The notes under the pieces are model-generated. The model was not told the origin of the DNA. It worked only from the letters and a program-made list of their open reading frames with translations, and made no database searches. Positions 35,881 through 44,409 of a stretch of 64,000 nt of DNA are shown in pieces. Position numbers and translations under genes: made by a program. Position 1 is the stretch's first letter; each line of letters starts with the position of its first letter. This DNA comes from Thalassovita mediterranea (lineage in GTDB: Bacteria; Pseudomonadota; Alphaproteobacteria; Rhodobacterales; Rhodobacteraceae), in assembly GCF_001458435.1 (NCBI RefSeq), contig NZ_CYSF01000007.1, forward strand, positions 372,001 through 436,000, written 5' to 3'.

Positions 35881-36756
35881 ATGACCACTGACGCTGTCGC
35901 CCGCATCCGCCGTTTCAACCGCGCAGTCACCCGTGAAACCGGTGCCTTGGATCAGTCGTTTCTGGGGCGTGGCCGACCGCTGGGTCCGGCGCGTGTCCTG
36001 CATGCGATTGGCCCAGAGGGGCGGGAGCTTGAATCGATCCGCACCTACCTTGATCTGGAAAAACCGGTGCTGAGCCGGTTTCTGAAATCCCTTCAGGATG
36101 AGGGGTTGTTGCGGCTGGAACGCGATGAAACCGATGGCCGCCGCCGCATCGCGGTGCTGACCGAGGCGGGTTTGCGCGAGCGTGCTGCCTATAACGCCCT
36201 GTCAGATGCCCGCGCCGATGATCTGCTGTCGCGCCATCCCAATCCCGACGCGCTGTTGGCGGCGATGGATCTGGTGGCCTCGGCCCTTGGGCGGGATCGG
36301 ATCGAACTGGTGGAATGTGACCCGCGCGACGCGGACGCGGTAAGCTGTCTGGAGGCGTATTATCAAGAGCTTGGCGCGCGGTTGGCGACCGGATTTGACG
36401 TAAATCTCAGCGCCGATCCCGAAGCTGGGGACATGATGGCCCCGCGCGGCTGTTTTCTGGTCGCTTACAGCGACGGCATGCCGCTGGGCTGCGTCGGGGT
36501 GAAGGGCACGGATAAAGGATACGCCGAGATCAAGCGTCTATGGATTTCCCCCGCCGCCCGCGGTCTGGGCCTGTCCCGCACCCTGATGGCAGAGGCCGAG
36601 GCGCGCGCCAAGGCGCTGGGCATCACGCTCATGCGGCTCGACACAAACTCCGCCCTGCCAGAGGCAATCGCGCTTTATCAGCGGTCGGGCTGGCGTGAGA
36701 TCGAGCGGTTTAATGAGGATCCCTACCCAGATTACTTTTTTGAGAAGGCGATATGA
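35881..36756 (+). CDS. MarR-type regulator fused to GNAT acetyltransferase
   Basis: The 291-residue protein has a MarR-like winged helix in residues about 1-145 (LDLEKPVLSRFLKSLQDEGLLRLERDETDGRRR, the wing being DETDGRRRIAVLT) and a GNAT domain in residues about 150-290. The acetyl-CoA loop is in ISPAARGLGLSRTLM and the end is LYQRSGWREIERFNED. Such fusions occur in many proteobacteria and actinobacteria and suggest that DNA binding is coupled to an acyl-CoA or small-molecule acetylation; the substrate is unknown. The ATG at 35881 is preceded by a weak site in AT-rich DNA that also holds a TTGCATT/AATGCAA dyad. Confidence 0.88.
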   Translation: MTTDAVARIRRFNRAVTRETGALDQSFLGRGRPLGPARVLHAIGPEGRELESIRTYLDLEKPVLSRFLKSLQDEGLLRLERDETDGRRRIAVLTEAGLRERAAYNALSDARADDLLSRHPNPDALLAAMDLVASALGRDRIELVECDPRDADAVSCLEAYYQELGARLATGFDVNLSADPEAGDMMAPRGCFLVAYSDGMPLGCVGVKGTDKGYAEIKRLWISPAARGLGLSRTLMAEAEARAKALGITLMRLDTNSALPEAIALYQRSGWREIERFNEDPYPDYFFEKAI

Positions 36757-36786
36757 ACGCGTCCGAAAATGGCGGCATTTTCGGCA

Positions 36787-36810
36787 GGGCAATCTGGCGC
36801 CAGATTGCCC
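36787..36810. other. Perfect 24-base palindrome
   Basis: GGGCAATCTGGC (36787-36798) is followed directly by its complement GCCAGATTGCCC. No T-run follows on either strand. It separates the convergent MarR-GNAT and secreted-orphan genes and may end both transcripts weakly or act as a protein site. Confidence 0.55.
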
Positions 36811-36816
36811 AGCGCA

Positions 36817-37395
36817 TTAGTCAGAAACGAGCGGGCATTTCACGTAGCTGACCAGTACATCGTCCCAAGCTTTATCTGCGTCGAAATCGGAGCGGATCAC
36901 GTCGTCGTCGGGCTTAGTGAACGCACCCATCCCGTGTTTGATCATATAGTCTGGTGAATGAGTTGGCGTGCCGAGCGTACGAAGCTCCTGACAGTGGGCA
37001 TCGCGGTGTTTTGATAAGTCATTGAAACTTGGCCCCATGCGACTTTCCCATTGCGGGCCACCCGCTTGCCGAAGCTGTAGCATGAGCACGCTAATTGCCT
37101 GATGCGCTGACTTATCGGTGACTCTCAGGATATCAAACCGGCCGCGAATTAGCATCAAAGACATGAGCTCCGCTGCCATCGTATCCTTGCCGATCGCGTA
37201 GCAATCCAAGACGCTAACTGCGAGATCTGCTGGAGATTGGTTTGAAGGAGCTTCTCGGAGTGTGATGCACCCCAAGTCCTGAGTAGAGGCAAGGTTGCCT
37301 TCAATTTCGTAGTTTTGGATGTTTACCTGCGCTTGCGCGAGGCTGAATGTGGACTGCAGCAGCAATCCGCAAAATGCAATTTTATAAAATGGCAT
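36817..37395 (-). CDS. Exported protein of unknown function
   Basis: The 192-residue protein starts MPFYKIAFCGLLLQSTFSLAQA, a typical Sec signal peptide, behind GAAGGATT. The mature part has several Cys (GCITLRE, LDCYAIG, HCQELR, VKCPLVS) that could form disulphides, and helical stretches such as DTMAAELMSLMLIRGRFDIL. I recognise no family. Codon use is less GC-biased than in the neighbours. The frame remains open far upstream through ettA, but that is antisense sequence without a start site. It may be a recently acquired or fast-evolving secreted protein. Confidence 0.7.
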   Translation of the reverse strand: MPFYKIAFCGLLLQSTFSLAQAQVNIQNYEIEGNLASTQDLGCITLREAPSNQSPADLAVSVLDCYAIGKDTMAAELMSLMLIRGRFDILRVTDKSAHQAISVLMLQLRQAGGPQWESRMGPSFNDLSKHRDAHCQELRTLGTPTHSPDYMIKHGMGAFTKPDDDVIRSDFDADKAWDDVLVSYVKCPLVSD

Positions 37396-37491
37396 GTGAA
37401 TCCTTCTGGGCGTAATACGTCGACAATTGCCCTTTTGCTTCGGCTTGTCTAGAACCTCTGCCAACCCTATTCCCCTGCAAGAGAGCAACCC

Positions 37492-39147
37492 ATGGCATCT
37501 TATCAGTTTGTCTACCACATGTCCGGCGTCTCCAAGACCTATCCGGGCGGCAAGAAGTGCTTTGAAAACATCCACCTGAACTTCCTGCCCGGTGTGAAAA
37601 TCGGCGTCGTGGGCGTCAACGGTGCCGGTAAATCCACCCTGATGAAAATCATGGCCGGTATGGACAAGGACTTCACCGGTGAAGCCTGGCACGCTGAGGG
37701 CGCCAAAGTGGGCTACCTGCCGCAGGAGCCTGAGCTGGACCCGAACCTTGACGTGCGCGGCAACGTGATGCTGGGCGTGGCCGAAAAGAAGGCCATTCTG
37801 GATCGCTACAACGAGCTGGCGATGAACTACAGCGATGAAACCGCTGATGAAATGGCCCAGCTGCAGGATGAGATTGACAGCCAGAACCTGTGGGATCTGG
37901 ACAGTCAGGTCGACATCTCGCTGGAAGCGCTGCGCTGCCCCGCCGATGATGCCGATGTGACCAGCCTGTCGGGTGGTGAAAAACGCCGTGTGGCGCTGTG
38001 TAAGCTGCTGCTGGAAGCGCCTGACATGCTGCTGCTCGACGAACCGACCAACCACTTGGACGCCGAAACCATCGCCTGGCTGCAACAGCACCTGATCGAT
38101 TACAAAGGCACCATCCTGATCGTCACCCACGACCGCTACTTCCTGGACGACATCACCGGCTGGATCCTGGAACTGGACCGTGGCCGCGGCATTCCCTACG
38201 AAGGCAACTATTCCGCATGGCTGGAGCAGAAGGCAAAACGCCTGCAGCACGAGGCCAAGGAAGATAAAGCGCGCCAGAAGACTCTTGAGCGTGAATTGGA
38301 ATGGATGCGTCAGGGCGCCAAGGCGCGTCAGGCGAAATCCAAGGCCCGTATCGCCGCCTATAACGATCTGGCCAACCAGTCCGAGCGCGAGAAAATCACC
38401 CGCGCGCAGATCGTTATCCCGAACGGTCAGCGTCTGGGCGGCAAGGTGATTGAGGTCAACGGTCTGAAAAAAGCCATGGGTGACAAGCTGCTGGTCGAGG
38501 ATCTGTCGTTCAGCCTGCCGCCCGGTGGCATCGTTGGCGTGATCGGCCCGAACGGCGCCGGTAAGACCACATTGTTCCGTATGTTGACCGGTCAGGAACA
38601 GCCTGATGAGGGGACTGTGGAGTATGGTGACACCGTGCAGCTGTCCTATGTGGATCAGTCGCGGGATGACCTGAAGGACAACGAAACCGTATGGGAAGCG
38701 ATTTCCGGCGGGGCCGAGCTGATTGAGCTGGGTGATGCGCAGGTGAACTCGCGCGCTTACTGCTCGTCCTTCAACTTCAAGGGTGGCGATCAGCAAAAGA
38801 CGCTGAACCTCCTCTCCGGTGGTGAGCGCAACCGCGTGCACATGGCGCGTCTGTTGAAAGAGGGCGGCAACGTGCTGCTGCTCGACGAACCGACCAACGA
38901 CCTGGACGTGGAAACCCTGCGGGCGCTGGAAGATGCGCTGGTCGATTTCGCCGGCTGCGCGGTTGTCATCTCGCACGACCGTTTCTTCCTTGACCGGATC
39001 TGTACCCACATCCTCGCCTTTGAGGGTGATGCACATGTGGAGTGGTTTGAAGGCAACTTCGCGGATTACGAGGAAGACAAGAAGCGCCGCCTTGGCCCCG
39101 ATGCGCTGGAACCCAAGCGCATCAAGCACAAGAAGTTCACCCGCTAA
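37492..39147 (+). CDS. ettA: ABC-F translational throttle ATPase
   Basis: The 551-residue cytosolic protein has two ABC cassettes: Walker A GVNGAGKST (residues 41-49) with LSGGEKRRVALCKLL and LLLDEPTNHLD, and Walker A GPNGAGKTT with LSGGERNRVHMARLL and LLLDEPTNDLD. An arm insertion and a P-site tRNA-interacting linker (QHEAKEDKARQKTLERELEW) lie between them. The length and full-length similarity fit EttA, which binds the ribosomal E site and gates translation elongation according to ADP/ATP ratio. ATG 37492 follows AAGAGAGC. A UUCG-capped terminator follows. Confidence 0.95.
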   Translation: MASYQFVYHMSGVSKTYPGGKKCFENIHLNFLPGVKIGVVGVNGAGKSTLMKIMAGMDKDFTGEAWHAEGAKVGYLPQEPELDPNLDVRGNVMLGVAEKKAILDRYNELAMNYSDETADEMAQLQDEIDSQNLWDLDSQVDISLEALRCPADDADVTSLSGGEKRRVALCKLLLEAPDMLLLDEPTNHLDAETIAWLQQHLIDYKGTILIVTHDRYFLDDITGWILELDRGRGIPYEGNYSAWLEQKAKRLQHEAKEDKARQKTLERELEWMRQGAKARQAKSKARIAAYNDLANQSEREKITRAQIVIPNGQRLGGKVIEVNGLKKAMGDKLLVEDLSFSLPPGGIVGVIGPNGAGKTTLFRMLTGQEQPDEGTVEYGDTVQLSYVDQSRDDLKDNETVWEAISGGAELIELGDAQVNSRAYCSSFNFKGGDQQKTLNLLSGGERNRVHMARLLKEGGNVLLLDEPTNDLDVETLRALEDALVDFAGCAVVISHDRFFLDRICTHILAFEGDAHVEWFEGNFADYEEDKKRRLGPDALEPKRIKHKKFTR

Positions 39148-39155
39148 AGGGTGGT

Positions 39156-39182
39156 AAAGCGGCCCTTCGGGGCCGCTTTATT
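39156..39182 (+). terminator. Terminator of ettA (UUCG tetraloop)
   Basis: AAAGCGGCCC and GGGCCGCTTT form a 10-bp stem capped by TTCG (39156-39179). It overlaps the last codon of the convergent AT-richer gene. Confidence 0.85.
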
Positions 39183-40026
39183 CGATGTCATCGGGTAGAT
39201 CTATCACCTCATGAACCTCTAATATTTTGTATGCGACTGCTTTTTCGTTTTTAGAAACAATCATTACATCTACAACAAATCCCTTTTTATAAACATTTTC
39301 GTCGGCTTCGCGCACTTCGTGTTTGACACGTTCTTTGGCTAGGTCAGATGCATACATGATTGCGAGATCGCGTTTTGATATTTCGTCTATGACGACTCGT
39401 TCGCCGCTTCGTTTGCCATTTGGTGTGTCTTTTATGTCGGACCGAGTGAAAGTCATTAGAACGCGCTCGGCCCGTTTAGTTCTCTCTTCTTTGATTTGCT
39501 TATAAGCAGTTTGCAGTGTTTGCTCCGCTTGGATTGCTTGTTTGGTATTAAATTTAAAAGCCGCGCGTACTTCTCGTTTCCCATCTTCGAAGGTGGCGGC
39601 TTCAAGTGTCGAGGTTGCGTTAGGATCTCGGGCAATGGCAGCTACGGCACTGCTGAAAGTATCTAGATCGGATTTTTGAGGGTCTTTGGGCACATTCCCC
39701 TCGATCAGATCAGTAATGCGCTGTCTCCATTGCGCGACAAACTCAATTGCTTGAAGTGCTTGATCTGCATGTTGCGCGATGATTGGGGCGGTGGACATGA
39801 CATACGGAAGTAAGTCGGCTTCAATAGACCCTTTCCGAACTTCTTTGACGTAAATTTCAGCATTGTCCTCGATATCGGGGTTCTCTGCAGCTTGGTTTCG
39901 GTATGCGCGAGCCAAGGACGTGAATGCGCCAACGAAATCGTTGAGTTCAATTGGTTCACTGTTATCAATTCGTAGGGTTAGGATAGTGGGGCTGTCTGGT
40001 TTCGGGAGCGTGGTAGTTTTTGTCAT
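39178..40026 (-). CDS. Unknown protein in an AT-richer islet
   Basis: A 282-residue soluble protein, no signal peptide and no membrane helix. Residues about 15-130 contain LRIDNSEPIELNDFVGAFTS and IYVKEVRKGSIEADLLPYVM; then comes a central helical part with many Lys/Glu (QTLQTAYKQIKEERTKRAERV) and a C-terminal part with FTRSDIKDTPNGKRSGERVVIDEIS and a final sheet-rich stretch. I do not recognise the family. The gene has clearly lower GC and a different codon choice (many AAA, GAA, ATT) than its neighbours, and ends against the ettA terminator, which suggests horizontal acquisition. Confidence 0.75.
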   Translation of the reverse strand: MTKTTTLPKPDSPTILTLRIDNSEPIELNDFVGAFTSLARAYRNQAAENPDIEDNAEIYVKEVRKGSIEADLLPYVMSTAPIIAQHADQALQAIEFVAQWRQRITDLIEGNVPKDPQKSDLDTFSSAVAAIARDPNATSTLEAATFEDGKREVRAAFKFNTKQAIQAEQTLQTAYKQIKEERTKRAERVLMTFTRSDIKDTPNGKRSGERVVIDEISKRDLAIMYASDLAKERVKHEVREADENVYKKGFVVDVMIVSKNEKAVAYKILEVHEVIDLPDDIE

Positions 40027-40371
40027 GCGTTAAATTATCTTTTTGAGCCTTGAGTAGTATTGCCTGCACTCTTTCTTCTACTGGGTGAAATTGCAATCTG
40101 TCATTAGTTATGAATTGTGGTGTCGTTTGCGGGCGTGCGCCGAATTGTATGACTCATTAGTAGTTTAGAGCTGATCGCGCACGAACCGAGGGGCGAAGCG
40201 GAGCGCCCGCCCCGTGGGGGCGGTTCGGGCGCTGCCAAATCTTTGATTTGGCAAATGTGCTTCGCTTGAGTGGTCACAAACACATCCCCTCACACCCCCG
40301 CCAGCCGGTTGAAACATCCCTCGCAACGCGGCGCCTGCCTTCCCATGTCTATCGCATAGGAGGACAAAACT
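40027..40371. other. Non-coding stretch after the islet gene
   Basis: The first 160 bases are AT-rich and hold the promoter of the minus-strand islet gene. At 40196-40236 a GC-rich palindrome belongs to the dispersed repeat family. A short hairpin AAATCTTTGATTT follows at 40238-40250. No other gene is visible before the small frame at 40372. Confidence 0.5.
40200..40236. repeat. GC-rich palindromic element, third copy
   Basis: GAGCGCCCG (40201-40209) faces CGGGCGCTGCC, with an inner CCGCCCC/GGGGCGG stem. TCGGGCGCTGCC (40225-40236) is identical to 16222-16233. Confidence 0.6.
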
Positions 40372-40482
40372 ATGTCACAGACCACACAGCACAACCGCAA
40401 CCAACCCGCCAAATCCAGCGCTGAAGCACCGCGCAAACCTGCGCCGCAGACGCATCGGTTCACTGATTGGGCGGCGATCTGA
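40372..40482 (+). CDS. Putative 36-residue small protein
   Basis: An ATG at 40372 stands eight bases after a perfect AGGAGG (40358-40363). It opens a 36-codon frame that starts MSQTTQHNRNQPAKSS, is rich in Pro, Gln, Ala and basic residues, and ends RFTDWAAI. It is hydrophilic and probably disordered. The ribosome site is far better than that of many genes here, which is the main argument for translation. It lies 114 bases before the L,D-transpeptidase gene. Confidence 0.55.
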   Translation: MSQTTQHNRNQPAKSSAEAPRKPAPQTHRFTDWAAI

Positions 40483-40596
40483 TCGACGCACAACTGGCTG
40501 AAATGTGATCGCTACCATCGCCCCCTGCGTTGATTTTTCACATGCTTCGCGCCATGCTGGCTGGACAGTTATTTGACCAGCACATGAGTATTGCCG

Positions 40597-41157
40597 ATGA
40601 AACGCCGTCATTTCCTGACCACCGCCGCTGCCGCCACCACCACCCTTGCCATGCCGTCGATTGCGCGGGCGTTTGAGGTGGACCCGAAATATCTGCCGCA
40701 GGATGTGGCGATTAAATCGGATGTGGAACCAGGCCAAATTCTGGTGCTGCCGCAGGCGCATTTCCTTTACCTTGTGACTGGCGTGGGCACCGCGCGGCGG
40801 TATGGCGTCGGCGTTGGCAAAGCAGGTCTGGAATTCAAAGGCGACGCCATCATCCAGCGCAAGGCCAAATGGCCGCAATGGCGCCCGACGCCGTCGATGA
40901 TCCAGCGCGAACCGCGCACCTATGCGAAATTCGTCGACAATGATTACATCCAGCCCGGTGGTCCGTCTAACCCGCTGGGCGCGCGGGCGCTCTACCTCTA
41001 CAAAGATGGGCGTGACACCTATTTCCGCATCCATGGCACGACACAGCCGCATACCATCGGCCGGTCAGTGTCCAATGGCTGTATCCGTATGATCAACGAT
41101 CATGTTGCCGACCTGTATGATCGCGTACCGCGCGGCACCAAGGTGACGGTTCTCTGA
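40597..41157 (+). CDS. L,D-transpeptidase (YkuD-fold), exported
   Basis: The 186-residue protein begins with a twin-arginine-like MKRRHFLTTAAAATTTLAM signal and then has the YkuD catalytic core with His146 (FRIHGTTQ) and Cys162 (VSNGCIRM). These enzymes make 3-3 cross-links in peptidoglycan or attach proteins to it. The ATG at 40597 begins the signal; a TTG at 40591 would add two residues. The product fits the other envelope genes in the neighbourhood (dacB at 33.5 kb), but no operon is formed. Confidence 0.92.
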   Translation: MKRRHFLTTAAAATTTLAMPSIARAFEVDPKYLPQDVAIKSDVEPGQILVLPQAHFLYLVTGVGTARRYGVGVGKAGLEFKGDAIIQRKAKWPQWRPTPSMIQREPRTYAKFVDNDYIQPGGPSNPLGARALYLYKDGRDTYFRIHGTTQPHTIGRSVSNGCIRMINDHVADLYDRVPRGTKVTVL

Positions 41158-41194
41158 CCGGAAACGGTAGGTCTGCCGACGTAGGGTCACGTAT

Positions 41195-41208
41195 CTGACT
41201 TCGATCAA
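41195..41208 (+). promoter_or_regulatory. Degenerate FNR-type box before the universal stress gene
   Basis: CTGACTTCGATCAA matches TTGAT-N4-ATCAA at eight of ten conserved positions, with the 3' half-site perfect. It is centred about 61 bases upstream of the start codon. Confidence 0.5.
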
Positions 41209-41262
41209 AGCGGGGGTTTTCTGCTTGTGCGACTGTGTCGCCAAGCGAAAGGAGAACCCCTT

Positions 41263-41670
41263 ATGTATAAAAATATCCTTGTCCCCGTCTCGTTCGAGGC
41301 CAACCGTGATGCTGTTGGCGCCATTGAAATCGCACAGGCCATCCGCGAAGAGGGTGGCAAGCTGACCCTCTTGCACGTGATGGAGGCGGTGCCCGGTTAC
41401 GCGCTGACCTATGTGCCTGCAGGGTTCCACGAAGATATGCAGAAATCAGTCGCCGAAGAGCTGGGGCAAATGATCGAGACCGTCGACAACGCAGAGGTTC
41501 AGGTTGTCGATGGTCATTCGGGCCGCACAATCGTGGATTATGCGGCAGAAAATGATGTGGATTGCATCGTGATCGCATCGCACCGCCCGGGCATGCAGAA
41601 CCTGTTGCTCGGCTCTACCGCGACACAGGTGGTGCGCCACGCCAAATGCGCGGTGCATGTGCTGCGCTGA
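41263..41670 (+). CDS. Universal stress protein, UspA family
   Basis: The 135-residue protein has the Rossmann-like USP fold: MYKNILVPVSFEANRDAV at the start, LTLLHVMEAVPGY, and the ATP-binding-type end IVIASHRPGMQNLLLGSTATQVVRHAKCAVHVLR (G-x2-x-G-x9-G(S/T)-like). ATG 41263 follows AAAGGAG. A degenerate FNR-type box upstream suggests induction under low oxygen, as known for some usp genes of photosynthetic Rhodobacteraceae. It is monocistronic, with the zf-TFIIB gene 95 bases downstream. Confidence 0.93.
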   Translation: MYKNILVPVSFEANRDAVGAIEIAQAIREEGGKLTLLHVMEAVPGYALTYVPAGFHEDMQKSVAEELGQMIETVDNAEVQVVDGHSGRTIVDYAAENDVDCIVIASHRPGMQNLLLGSTATQVVRHAKCAVHVLR

Positions 41671-41764
41671 TTGTCGCTGACACGTTCGAAATCCAGAGAG
41701 GTGGGGCTTGTTCCGGTGGGGGCAGGCCCCATTTCTATTGAGTAATCATGGAGGAGTGAGATCA

Positions 41765-42025
41765 ATGCAATGTCCTATTGATGGTGCCCAACTGGTCATG
41801 ACCGAACGCGCAGGGGTCGAAATTGACTATTGTCCCCAATGCCGCGGCGTGTGGTTGGATCGTGGAGAGTTGGACAAGATCGTCGAACGCTCTGCCATGC
41901 CCGAAGCGCCCCGTGCCCCGCAGCCCGCGGCGCAACCTGCGCAGCGCTACGATGATCGCCGGCAGCACTACCAGAAAAAGAAGAAGCCCAAGAGCTTCCT
42001 GTCAGAGATTTTCGATTTCGACTGA
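41765..42025 (+). CDS. zf-TFIIB-type zinc protein
   Basis: The 86-residue protein has an N-terminal zinc ribbon with Cys3 and Cys23/Cys26 (MQCPIDG ... YCPQCRGVWLDRGELDKI) and a Pro/Ala/Gln-rich, then Lys-rich tail ending FLSEIFDFD. The first knuckle has only one visible Cys plus Asp6, so metal binding may be by Cys3/Asp. These short proteins are widespread in bacteria but unassigned. ATG 41765 follows GGAGGAG. Confidence 0.88.
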   Translation: MQCPIDGAQLVMTERAGVEIDYCPQCRGVWLDRGELDKIVERSAMPEAPRAPQPAAQPAQRYDDRRQHYQKKKKPKSFLSEIFDFD

Positions 42026-42201
42026 CCTGATTTGCGCGCGCACCCTGCTGCGCATTTTCGCGAAACGTCGGGCTAAGGCATACCGTCTTTGCCCTGCGGC
42101 ATCGGCAAAACATCCCCAAACCCTGCATCTTTGTGCTTTTACAGGGCTTGGGGTCTACGCGCCATATTGACCAACGCCTGATTCCAACGCATATCCGGCC
42201 C

Positions 42202-44016
42202 ATGACCGACCTGAAACATATCCGCAATTTCTCGATCGTGGCGCATATCGACCACGGTAAATCCACGCTGGCTGACCGCCTGATCCAATCGACCAACACA
42301 GTGGCCGATCGGGACATGAAGGAACAGCTCCTGGACTCGATGGATATCGAGAGGGAACGCGGCATCACCATCAAGGCCAACACCGTTCGCATCGACTATC
42401 AGGCGAAGGACGGTGAGACCTATGTGCTAAACCTTATCGACACCCCCGGCCACGTCGACTTCGCCTACGAGGTGTCGCGTTCTATGCGCGCGGTTGAGGG
42501 ATCGCTGCTGGTTGTCGACTCGACCCAAGGGGTCGAGGCGCAGACGCTGGCCAACGTCTATCAGGCGATTGAGGCGGATCATGAGATTGTGCCGGTTCTG
42601 AACAAGATCGACCTGCCTGCGTCCGACTGTGACCGTGTGGCGGAACAGATTGAGGATGTGATCGGCATTGACTCCACCGACGCGGTTCAGGTTTCGGCCA
42701 AATCGGGCATCGGCATCGAGGACACGCTGGAAGCGATCGTCACCCGCCTGCCAGCCCCCACCGGTGACCGTGACGCGCCGTTGAAGGCGATGCTGGTGGA
42801 CAGCTGGTATGACGCCTATCTTGGCGTTGTGGTTCTGGTGCGGATCATGGACGGTACCCTGCGCAAGGGTCAGCGTATCACCATGATGCAGACCGGCGCC
42901 AACTACCCTGTGGACCGCATCGGGGTGTTCCGCCCTGAAATGGCGCAGGTGGACGAGTTGGGCCCGGGTGAGATCGGCTTTATCACCGCGTCGATCAAAC
43001 AGGTGCGCGACACCAAGGTGGGCGACACCATCACCACCGAAAAGAAGGGCGCCGAAGAGCCGCTCGAAGGCTTTAAGCCAAGCCAGCCGGTTGTGTTCTG
43101 TGGCCTGTTCCCTGTCGATTCGGCTGAGTTCGAGGACCTGCGCGGCGCGATTGAGAAACTGGCGCTGAACGACGCCTCCTTCTCTTATGAAATGGAAACC
43201 TCTGCCGCGCTTGGCTTTGGCTTCCGCTGTGGCTTCCTTGGTCTTTTGCACCTTGAGGTGATCCGCGACCGGATTGAACGTGAATACAACATCGAACTGA
43301 TCACAACCGCGCCGTCGGTGATTTACCATGTCTACATGAAGGGCAAGGATAATGAACCGGGCGAGATGATCGAACTGCACAACCCCGCAGACATGCCCGA
43401 CCTGTCCAAGGTGGACCACCTTGAGGAGCCGCGCATCAAGGCGACCATCATGGTGCCCGATGAATATCTGGGTGACGTGCTGAAACTGTGTCAGGACCGC
43501 CGTGGTATCCAAGAGGATCTGACCTACGCGGGTAGCCGTGCGATGGCGGTCTATGACCTGCCGCTGAACGAGGTTGTGTTTGATTTCTATGACCGTCTGA
43601 AATCGGTGACCAAGGGCTATGCCTCTTTCGATTATCAGATGACCGGCTACCGCGAAGATACGCTGGTGAAGATGTCCATTCTGGTGAACGAGGAACCGGT
43701 GGATGCGCTGTCCGTCATGGTGCACCGTGACCGTGCCGAACTGCGTGGTCGCGCCATGTGCGAAAAGCTGAAGGATCTGATCCCGCGTCACATGTTCAAA
43801 ATCCCGATCCAGGCCGCCATCGGCGGCAAGGTGATCGCCCGGGAAACGCTGGCAGCCCTGCGTAAGGACGTGACCGCCAAGTGTTACGGCGGCGACATGA
43901 CCCGGAAGAAGAAACTGCTGGAAAAGCAGAAAGCCGGTAAGAAGAAGATGCGCCAATTCGGCAAGGTGGACATCCCACAAGAGGCCTTCATCTCTGCCCT
44001 GAAAATGGACGATTAA
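42202..44016 (+). CDS. lepA: Elongation factor 4 (back-translocating GTPase)
   Basis: The 604-residue GTPase has G1 AHIDHGKST (residues 14-22), the G2 region [10 protein letters not shown]3 DTPGHVDF and G4 NKIDLP. Domains II, III and V follow, and the LepA-specific C-terminus is rich in Lys ([21 protein letters not shown]). It acts on the ribosome in translation quality or initiation. The start at ATG 42202 is chosen because the family begins here ([19 protein letters not shown]); no clear ribosome site precedes it and the frame is open further upstream. Confidence 0.96.
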   Translation: MTDLKHIRNFSIVAHIDHGKSTLADRLIQSTNTVADRDMKEQLLDSMDIERERGITIKANTVRIDYQAKDGETYVLNLIDTPGHVDFAYEVSRSMRAVEGSLLVVDSTQGVEAQTLANVYQAIEADHEIVPVLNKIDLPASDCDRVAEQIEDVIGIDSTDAVQVSAKSGIGIEDTLEAIVTRLPAPTGDRDAPLKAMLVDSWYDAYLGVVVLVRIMDGTLRKGQRITMMQTGANYPVDRIGVFRPEMAQVDELGPGEIGFITASIKQVRDTKVGDTITTEKKGAEEPLEGFKPSQPVVFCGLFPVDSAEFEDLRGAIEKLALNDASFSYEMETSAALGFGFRCGFLGLLHLEVIRDRIEREYNIELITTAPSVIYHVYMKGKDNEPGEMIELHNPADMPDLSKVDHLEEPRIKATIMVPDEYLGDVLKLCQDRRGIQEDLTYAGSRAMAVYDLPLNEVVFDFYDRLKSVTKGYASFDYQMTGYREDTLVKMSILVNEEPVDALSVMVHRDRAELRGRAMCEKLKDLIPRHMFKIPIQAAIGGKVIARETLAALRKDVTAKCYGGDMTRKKKLLEKQKAGKKKMRQFGKVDIPQEAFISALKMDD

Positions 44017-44020
44017 ACAG

Positions 44021-44056
44021 AAAACCCCGCCCCAAAATCTGGAGGCGGGGTTTTTC
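44021..44056 (+). terminator. Terminator of lepA
   Basis: AAACCCCGCC pairs with GGCGGGGTTT around a 12-base loop and runs into TTTTTCG. Confidence 0.9.
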
Positions 44057-44409
44057 GTGGCCGCTGTCTACGTTTGACGTTGATCGATGAAATTGGTGTC
44101 AAAAAACAGACACCCTGTGGCGCGGCTTGGTGCCCTCTCCTTCGGGGGGATAAAAGGTGCGTGGCAAAACCTATGATTTATTTACATGAAAACCATTTGA
44201 TTTTGATCGATATTTTTCGGCACCCCTAAACCTGTGTATTTTGATTAGTTTTTCAACTAAGCGGCGATTTTTATCCGGAAATCTACCGCATTGACCCTAC
44301 GTAAGCGTCAAATTTCCGTAGTTAAGAGTTGATTCAAATCATGCTCCGCAGCATTCAAGGGGGGTAATATGATCACTCAAATCGAAGCTAACGAATTGGG
44401 GGACATGAC
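44057..44409 (+). promoter_or_regulatory. AT-rich upstream region of the small membrane gene with two FNR-type boxes
   Basis: TTGATTTTGATCGA (44197-44210) and TTGATTCAAATCAT (44329-44342) each match TTGAT-N4-ATCAA at nine of ten conserved positions. The second is followed at 44365-44370 by TAATAT, centred 32 bases after the box, the geometry of a class II FNR-activated promoter with a start near 44377. A short stem TTAGTT/AACTAA lies between the boxes. No gene is visible before 44410. Confidence 0.65.

Noticed and set aside
37396-39129. Long minus-strand frame continuing upstream of the secreted orphan through ettA
   Set aside because: Only the first part (36817-37395) has a signal peptide and ribosome site; the remainder is antisense to EttA motifs.
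42427-43980. 517-codon minus-strand frame opposite lepA
   Set aside because: Antisense to LepA GTPase motifs and without ribosome site.
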